NCBI GenBank assembly: GCA_015501075.1 | Contig: JADNYJ010000745.1 | Location: forward strand, 1-14,318 | Direction: 5' to 3' | Length of the DNA: 14,318 nt | Origin: Gymnopilus junonius | Lineage: Eukaryota > Basidiomycota > Agaricomycetes > Agaricales > Galerinaceae | In this document: piece by piece, positions 9,561 through 14,318 of the stretch | Layout: each line of letters begins with the position of its first letter | Numbering within the stretch: position 1 is the stretch's first letter | Notes under the pieces: generated by a model | Seen by the model: the letters and a program-made list of their open reading frames with translations, nothing else | Database searches by the model: none | What the model was told of the DNA's origin: nothing | Made by a program: the position numbers and the translations under genes

Positions 9561-9664
9561 TGGGACGAAGGATGGATCCAATAGTCATTGCGCGAACGCG
9601 TACCGACGCGAAGAGGCTGAGATCCGAGGCCGTCCAAGACCCAATTGGGCAAGGACCCTTGTCA

Positions 9665-9683
9665 CGGTACAAAGCGGTACAAA
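9665..9683 (+). repeat. tandem CGGTACAAA direct repeat inside the transposon right end
   Basis: CGGTACAAA occurs at 9665-9673 and again at 9675-9683, a 10-bp period, that is one helical turn. It sits just inside the right terminal repeat, where Tc1-type elements often carry internal transposase-binding repeats. The left end has only a degenerate counterpart around 8304-8324. Confidence 0.5.
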
Positions 9684-9703
9684 CACGATTTCAGAACTTC
9701 GCC

Positions 9704-9728
9704 TGGCAGTTTCATATGCAAGGCACTG
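9704..9728 (-). repeat. right terminal inverted repeat of the transposon
   Basis: This 25-bp end matches 8259-8283 perfectly in inverted orientation and is followed by the TA duplication at 9729-9730. Confidence 0.93.
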
Positions 9729-9730
9729 TA

Positions 9731-10085
9731 AAATTTAATTGCTGTGGAGTAAATTAACTGTCATTACCCAAAACGGGAACGACATCGGAAGCTGACCGTA
9801 GAAGGCACAACGAACCGATGGACGATGGACCACTGCTTAAAAACACCAACTGATGAGCATTACAGGGTAAAATTTGGCCCCTTTCGACTAGTTTGATATA
9901 CGGTGACGAGAAGCGGGAAATGTACAAATACAAATAGTCATGGAAAACGGTGGAACAAGAAATCACAGGGGTAAATTGGACAGGATCAATGAAAAAAAGG
10001 CGAGATTGAATCGTTACGTGTAGAAAGACGCGATAACAGGCGTCAAGGAGACGCAAAGGAAATATAAAATGTCCAGGGTATAAGT
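9731..10085. other. intergenic / 3' flank without recognised gene
   Basis: These 355 bp lie between the transposon and the stop codon of the nucleoporin-like gene, so they hold its 3' UTR. Open frames here lack start context and any family resemblance. I see no RNA gene, repeat or clear poly(A) signal. Confidence 0.5.
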
Positions 10086-12750
10086 TTACGGCTTGGGGGC
10101 GCCACAGACAGTACATTCTATCTTGGCTTCTGGGGTGTCTAGTCCACACTCAGAGCACTTCCAAGTACCTTTGGTTGCGGAAGGAGGTTTCATCCCTGCC
10201 GCAGCCCAGTTGAAGCCTGCAGCTGGAGGCGCAGGAGGCGCAGCGGTAGACACGGGGGTTGGAGTAATCGCAGGGGCACTACCCGGAAGAGGCTCGTCGC
10301 AGACTATACATTGAGATGCACTGGCTGGGCTCGAGAGACCGCATGCTGAGCAAATCTTAGAATCTTTGGCCACAACAGGAGCCTTTAGGCCTGCAGCTGC
10401 AAAATCGAAAGCTTTCGCTGGAGCGGGAGCAGGTGCGGAGGGAACAGGGCTTGATGAGCTTATGCGCCTAACTGCAGTTGGCTTGCTCACTTTAGGAGGG
10501 CTGGCCTTGTACGAACCAGAATACGATCCCGGTGTCTTCGGCTTGGAGGGATCATAATCGAAGGAGAACGACGCAGACTTCGAAGAACCGAAATCAAAAG
10601 TCGGTAAAGACAACTTTGGAAGGGCCTTCACATCGTTCTGCAACTTCAACTGGTCCGCTGTGCTAGGTAAAGTAGAAGTCACCGTAGCTCCAAAAGCAAA
10701 AATGGGTAAAGATGAGGTAGGTGTTGCACGGACTGTTTGCTTGATAGCTTCAATGTCAGACTTCTCTGTTTTTCGGTCTCCTTAGCGTCGGACTTGAAGG
10801 TAAAATCAAAGCCGGTGACCGGCGGAGTGAACTTGAAATCACTTTTTGGGAGTGGAGGTACTGGCGCAGCAGATGTAGTAGGGAGTGGGGATGACGATGG
10901 CAATGGCGAGGCGGAAGTCTCTGCTTGAAAACTGAACCGGGTTTGCTTGGCTCTTGGAATGGAGCTCGAATGGAGCTCGAGGCCATTAAACGAAGGCCTT
11001 GAAGTTGGGCTAGTAGCACTGACATGTGAGCCTGGAACATTGCCGTTTACTTGAGTAGTCAATTTCGCGGTCTCTTTGATTTTCTCCTTCTCCGCCTCGT
11101 TGGGACTCATCATGTCCACATCGACTTCTTCTACGACAATGTCAGCACTCGGAGATGATATTGAAGTCTTTGGCCAAGCGAGAGACAGAGGCTCATGGCC
11201 ATTAGCACTTGGTTTAGTTTTCTTCATTGCACGCCGAGATTCGTCCTCGTCCTCTTCAGGCTCCTCCACGACATAAGTGACCTTCCTTGTCTCAACTACG
11301 ACCGGTGGTTCGCGTTGTGCAGGAGGGGAACGTGACGTATCTTCAGAAGGATTACGCTTTTCTAGGTGAGGGGGCGGGCGCGAACGTTTGCTTCCCTTAA
11401 TACCGAAACATGTCAGTGGAATCTTAGTCGCTATAGGAAGACAAACCTTTGGCAGCGTTGCTTCTATGATAGCTTGTGGAGAGTACTCCTTGATCTTCTC
11501 CTTCTCATCTGCCTTAAATGTCTTTTCCTCTGTGGTTTGATCCTTGGATGGTGCAGGAGGTTTGCCAGTGGCACGAGGTCGCTTGGTACCCCGCCTAGGG
11601 GGCCCAATCTTTCCTACAGGACTGGATACCTGGTATGGATTACTTAGGTCTGGCTTTTTGGGAGGGGTAGTTTCTTTGATTAACCCAGCCATAAAACTGG
11701 CAGTCTGAGTTGTTTAGTTGTTTGGGGTGGGCTCGCCCGAGAACCTTCTCCAGATGACGTCGACGACGCATCGGGCCATGCGTGTCGCAATGGCGAAGGG
11801 ACGACAGGGCCGTGGGTTTTGCGGGTGTTCGAAGGCGAGAAGTAGACGACAATGCATTAGGTTTTCCTGAGGCACCATTTGACCCATTTGTCCGTGGCAT
11901 TGTTGGGGAAGTGTGAGGGAAGGGTACGTAAGACGCATTTTTGGAGGACTCAGAACTCGCCAATGACTCCTCGTCCACTTTCCGCCTTTTACCATCAGAG
12001 AGATGATTTCTCCCAGCATTGGTGTTATCCCTTATTAAAAGACGCTCAGATTTGGTAGGAGTGACAACCAAGGCCGGAGATGCATATCTGTTGCGCGTGC
12101 GAGGATGTTTAGCACTGCCTGCACCTTCCCATCGATAGGAACCATTGGGATTTCTAGCCAATTTCTTCTGAGGAGTCGGCGTAGACGGTTGAGCATTGCA
12201 TCGGCCAACGACAGGGAAACTGGTTCTACGCCAGGGGCAGTGAATTGGAAAGTGAATTGCGCAGATTCTTGGGCTGCAAGTGCTGATCAGTAAAATACAT
12301 GTTGCAAGTACAGGTATTACTCACCGTGACCACTTTCTGACGATTCGGGACTTACTTTATTGAGCAACTGGGAATCTTGTGAGCGATGTTTGTGGATTGA
12401 TCCGTGAGGGGGTCCACTCGTAGGCTCAAATTGGGGCACAGTGTGACCTGTTAAATCAGGTCTTTCTGAAGAGGCGCTCTATCGAGGGAATTAGAAAAGC
12501 TATTCAAAAACAGAACCTGAACAACACCGTACTGTCAAATTTGGTTCTCTAACTGTGTTGGTGGTGGAGAAGGTTCCGCGTCTTGATTGGCCTCTCCAGG
12601 CCACCAGTAACGGACAATCTTAGTAACCTATGAAGAGGCAAGGAATAAGGAAAAGGAAAAAGAAGAAGAAAATAACGCAACGAAGGAGTACGGGCTGGAC
12701 CGTGTCTTGCGAGCCGCAGAGCGATTCGAACTGTTGCGAATGGCGCTCAT
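10086..12750 (-). CDS. nucleoporin-like protein with FxF/FG motifs and two RanBP2-type zinc fingers; frame interrupted
   Basis: Probable nuclear-basket nucleoporin of the Nup1/Nup60/Nup153 kind. Exons on the minus strand: 12750-12682, 12627-12554, 12476-12325, 12273-11447 and 11395-10086. The start gives a basic MSAIRNSSNRSAARKTRSSP leader. The middle is long, Ser/Pro/Lys-rich and disordered, with an acidic EEPEEDEDE patch. The C-terminal third has FG-type motifs (RFSFQ, FKFTPP, FDFTFKS, FAFGA, FDFGSS). Two zinc fingers follow, each C-x2-C-x10-C-x2-C (KICSACG...QCIVC and WKCSECG...ECTVC), each preceded by a similar AFDFAAAGLKAP / GFNWAAAGMKPP module. The frame switches near 12187, 11799, 11710 and 10771; each fits one lost base, and restoring all four gives 812 codons. 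The intron at 11396-11446 is 51 nt and stop-free, so it can pass for coding. The 5' introns, with weak GTTGCG and GTTAGA donors, are the least certain part. Confidence 0.75.
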
Positions 12751-12907
12751 TGAGGACAGAGCAAAGGAACAGCGAGGACAATGAGTTTTGTAACAAGGAC
12801 AAAGGCCAAGGCAATCCACTTTAGGGCAGGTACGTAAAGTGTCACGTGATTATTAACTCTCACTCAGTCCAGTTCTCTCGTGCGACCTAATCCTCAACAA
12901 GCTAGCC
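12751..12907. promoter_or_regulatory. 157-bp divergent promoter region
   Basis: It separates the start codons of the nucleoporin-like gene (minus) and the complex I subunit gene (plus), so both promoters must lie here or in the leaders. The clearest element is the TCACGTGA palindrome at 12842-12849. No TATA box is evident. Confidence 0.5.
12842..12849. promoter_or_regulatory. TCACGTGA palindromic E-box
   Basis: A perfect 8-bp palindrome containing CACGTG, the site of bHLH factors such as the Cbf1 and USF types. It lies 59 bp upstream of the complex I subunit start and 92 bp upstream of the nucleoporin-like start, a plausible position to serve both genes. Function is inferred from motif and place only. 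Confidence 0.4.
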
Positions 12908-13618
12908 ATGGGGGTCGTCAAGACCGAATATCCTCTCATCGACGCAGACCCACATGCTTCCCGGGTAATAAGATATTTCAGGCCCTCAGACTACGCCGTT
13001 TGGGCAGGCTTGACCGCAGGTTTCCCAAGTGCTCTATACTTATGGGGTGTGTGATTCCTGTCCGCCTCGAGTGCATTAATTTGCTAATGATATCCCAGAA
13101 ATGGCGGACCCAACTAAACTAAAGCTCAAGACACCTCTCAAACTCAGTGGTTTCTTGGGCTTCACAGCGGGCTTCTTAGCCGCCTACCAAAGATCAAGCC
13201 GTTCGTTTGATCCAGCAATCAAAGTAACCGTATTACTGACCTAGTTGAAAGTGCGATTCTGGGGTTGGTCAGAGAACAAACGAGAGGAAGATAAGGATTT
13301 GGCAGAGCTTAGACAACGCGCTCAGGAGGGAAAGTCTTTGTATGGCGAGTCTTTGCAGCCAGCCTGGGTGCAACAAGCAGCAGCCAGCAATTCCCAGTGG
13401 TCTCAGCTTAACTTCGGTAAGTAGTCCATTTTTACTATTAGATTCCTTATTGAATGTACCCATCCAGCTCTCTTCCCAATGTAAGCTCCAAATGCATTTA
13501 CACACCTGGTCATATTCACATTCTAACTCTGTGTTTGTAGGTTTAACCTTGTCAATCATCCTTATCATGGACGGATCCGGCAAAATATGTGTTGAAAAAG
13601 GAAGACGAAAGTTCTTAG
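12908..13618 (+). CDS. complex I (NADH:ubiquinone oxidoreductase) 21-kDa-type accessory subunit; last exon frameshifted
   Basis: Accessory subunit of mitochondrial respiratory complex I, of the fungal 21-kDa subunit family. Five exons: 12908-13046, 13099-13200, 13252-13416, a 13-nt exon at 13468-13480, and 13541 onward. The N-terminal stretch EYPLIDADPHASRVIRYFRPSDYAVW is typical. A first hydrophobic segment (WAGLTAGFPSALYLW) and a second (SGFLGFTAGFLAAY) suggest two membrane helices, followed by RFWGWSENKREEDKDLAELRQRA and the C-terminal ALFPMFNLVNHPYHG. Directly after HPYHG the reading runs into TGA at 13595 (157 residues). One added base near 13571 gives DPAKYVLKKEDESS and a stop at 13618 (165 residues), which fits the expected end better. 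So a single-base loss is likely, real or technical. Intron 2 (13201-13251) ends GAAAG after a nearer AG that breaks the frame. Confidence 0.85.
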
Positions 13619-14010
13619 CGCTTTTATTGTATCTCCAATCATTAATTTGCTCTATGGAAGCACTTCGCCTGTTAGATTGTGAGCGCAGAACTCTCGAGCA
13701 CCTGCCGACTTGAAAACAACAACAGCACCATCTTCATAACACGGTAGTTGTCCGTGAGCATTACAAATCTCTTTGGCGACAATCAATCTTCGTGTTCGCA
13801 TTCTTGACCTTTGTGTGCCATTATAGCATCGCGTGAATTCTCCACTGAAATCTGATGTTCGTCAGACTCCTCCAATACATACCAGGCTCCAGGTCAAATA
13901 TTGCTTCCTCCCGAAGGCCCAACAGGGCCTACATGTAGCCGAGAATCATGCATAGGAGACCCATCTACCCTATAAAAGTTGGTACAATGGACGTCCAATC
14001 CTAAGATAAA
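13619..14010 (+). promoter_or_regulatory. intergenic region and promoter of the GH45-like gene
   Basis: These 392 bp hold the 3' flank of the complex I subunit gene and the upstream region of the secreted GH45-like gene. A TATA box is visible near the right end. No coding exon, RNA gene or repeat is apparent. Confidence 0.5.
13971..13978 (+). promoter_or_regulatory. TATA box (TATAAAAG)
   Basis: TATAAAAG lies 40 bp upstream of the ATG at 14011, a spacing that predicts transcription starting close to 14001 and a very short leader. Strong TATA boxes with short leaders are common on highly expressed secreted-enzyme genes. Confidence 0.55.
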
Positions 14011-14318
14011 ATGTTGTCTTCTGTCATTGGTTCTAGCAGTTTGCTGGTTGTCAACGCTCTGGCTCTCGAAGAAAGGGCCACAGGTGGATACGTCCAGAAC
14101 CCCTCTGCATCGTCCTCCTTTACCATGTACACGGGCTATGGAAGTCCAGGTATACCATCCAGGGTGGAGCTCGATTTCAATAGGGGTTGACTAACTTATT
14201 ATGCAGCTTGCGGGAAATCGGCCACTGGCCTCACGGCTGCCATTAACCAATTAGCCTTCGAAGCAGCACCAAGATCAGGTGCTGACGATGCCTACGGACG
14301 GCGCTTCTCTTCGACTGG
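14011..14318 (+). CDS. secreted GH45-like (subfamily C) endoglucanase / DPBB protein, 5' part, cysteines missing
   Basis: The window ends inside this gene; 46 codons of exon 1 (14011-14149) and an exon-2 part (14207-14318) are visible, joined by a 57-nt GT-AG intron. The protein starts with a secretion signal (MLSSVIGSSSLLVVNALA) and then ATGGYVQNPSASSSFTMYTG, YGSPACGKSATGLTAAINQL and AFEAAPRSGADDAYGRRF. This matches the N-terminal part of basidiomycete GH45 subfamily C endoglucanases, small six-stranded double-psi beta-barrel enzymes acting on beta-1,4-glucans, and is related in fold to expansins. Those proteins, as I recall them, read GCGSPACG and DACGRCF here; this copy has Tyr, Tyr and Arg at three of the four Cys positions. 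The start at 14011 is chosen because it opens the signal peptide; an upstream ATG at 13986 is in another frame. Family call is good; activity is doubtful. Confidence 0.75.

Larger units (their letters stand above)
8257..9730 (-). mobile_element. Tc1/mariner-type DNA transposon with TA target duplication
   Basis: The element proper is 8259-9728 (1,470 bp). It begins CAGTGCCTTG and ends CAAGGCACTG, and is flanked on both sides by TA (8257-8258 and 9729-9730), the target duplication of the Tc1/mariner superfamily. The 25-bp termini are perfect inverted copies. A second, imperfect inverted match lies about 43 to 45 bp inside each end (8304-8324 against 9662-9685), the layout expected of internal transposase-binding sites. 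It carries a single DDE transposase on the minus strand with two spliceosomal introns. It landed between the convergent 3' ends of GlyRS and the nucleoporin-like gene, 127 bp beyond the GlyRS stop, where it is unlikely to disrupt coding. Perfect ends suggest a young or well-conserved copy. Confidence 0.93.

Noticed and set aside
10959..10980. 11-bp tandem duplication (ATGGAGCTCGA twice) within the nucleoporin-like gene.
   Set aside because: The frame is the same and coding-like on both sides, so it is not one of the frame switches; most likely a tolerated old slippage in a disordered region.
13887..13892. CTGGAG on the minus strand as a carbon-catabolite repressor (CreA/Cre1 SYGGRG) site upstream of the GH45-like gene.
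   Set aside because: A single degenerate 6-mer is expected by chance in 390 bp; no second adjacent site is present.
1..14318. A biosynthetic cluster, defence system or other new multigene system.
   Set aside because: The genes belong to unrelated housekeeping processes, each with its own introns and promoters, and no repeated array, effector or immunity-type domain combination is visible.

Overview
The window reads as a gene-dense stretch of a filamentous fungal nuclear genome, most likely a basidiomycete of the Agaricomycetes type. Nearly every gene is cut by many short GT-AG introns of roughly 50 to 65 nt. Neighbouring genes lie 100 to 400 bp apart on alternating strands. A GH45 (subfamily C-like) cellulase-type gene starts at the right edge. 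This is inference from gene architecture and protein families; no taxonomic marker gene is present.

Layout, left to right. A minus-strand Gfo/Idh/MocA oxidoreductase of the dimeric dihydrodiol dehydrogenase type (183-1739) is broken in its 3' part. It is head to head with a single-exon OHCU decarboxylase of the urate-to-allantoin pathway (1878-2486, plus). Next come a small J-domain protein (2613-3419, minus), a CDK7/Kin28-type kinase (3818-5340, plus) and cytosolic/mitochondrial glycyl-tRNA synthetase (5552-8131, plus). A complete Tc1/mariner-type DNA transposon (8259-9728) sits 127 bp after the GlyRS stop; it has perfect 25-bp inverted repeats, a TA target duplication and an intron-containing transposase on the minus strand. 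Beyond it are a large minus-strand nucleoporin-like protein with two RanBP2-type zinc fingers (10086-12750), the 21-kDa-type accessory subunit of respiratory complex I (12908-13618, plus) and the 5' end of a secreted GH45-like gene (14011 to the edge, plus).

Most genes are unrelated housekeeping genes (RNA polymerase II/TFIIH kinase, translation, nuclear pore, respiration, purine breakdown), not a pathway cluster. I see no defence island, CRISPR array, biosynthetic cluster or other clearly new system. The points worth a second look are structural. Three GC-AG introns lie in two adjacent genes. Several exons are only 13 to 23 nt. GlyRS has two nested starts that imply dual targeting. The GH45-like gene lacks several cysteines expected in its family. 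Twelve one- or two-base frameshifts occur only left of position 549 and right of position 8960, while every gene between reads cleanly. Most of these look like shortened homopolymers, which suggests either local sequence error or local gene decay.
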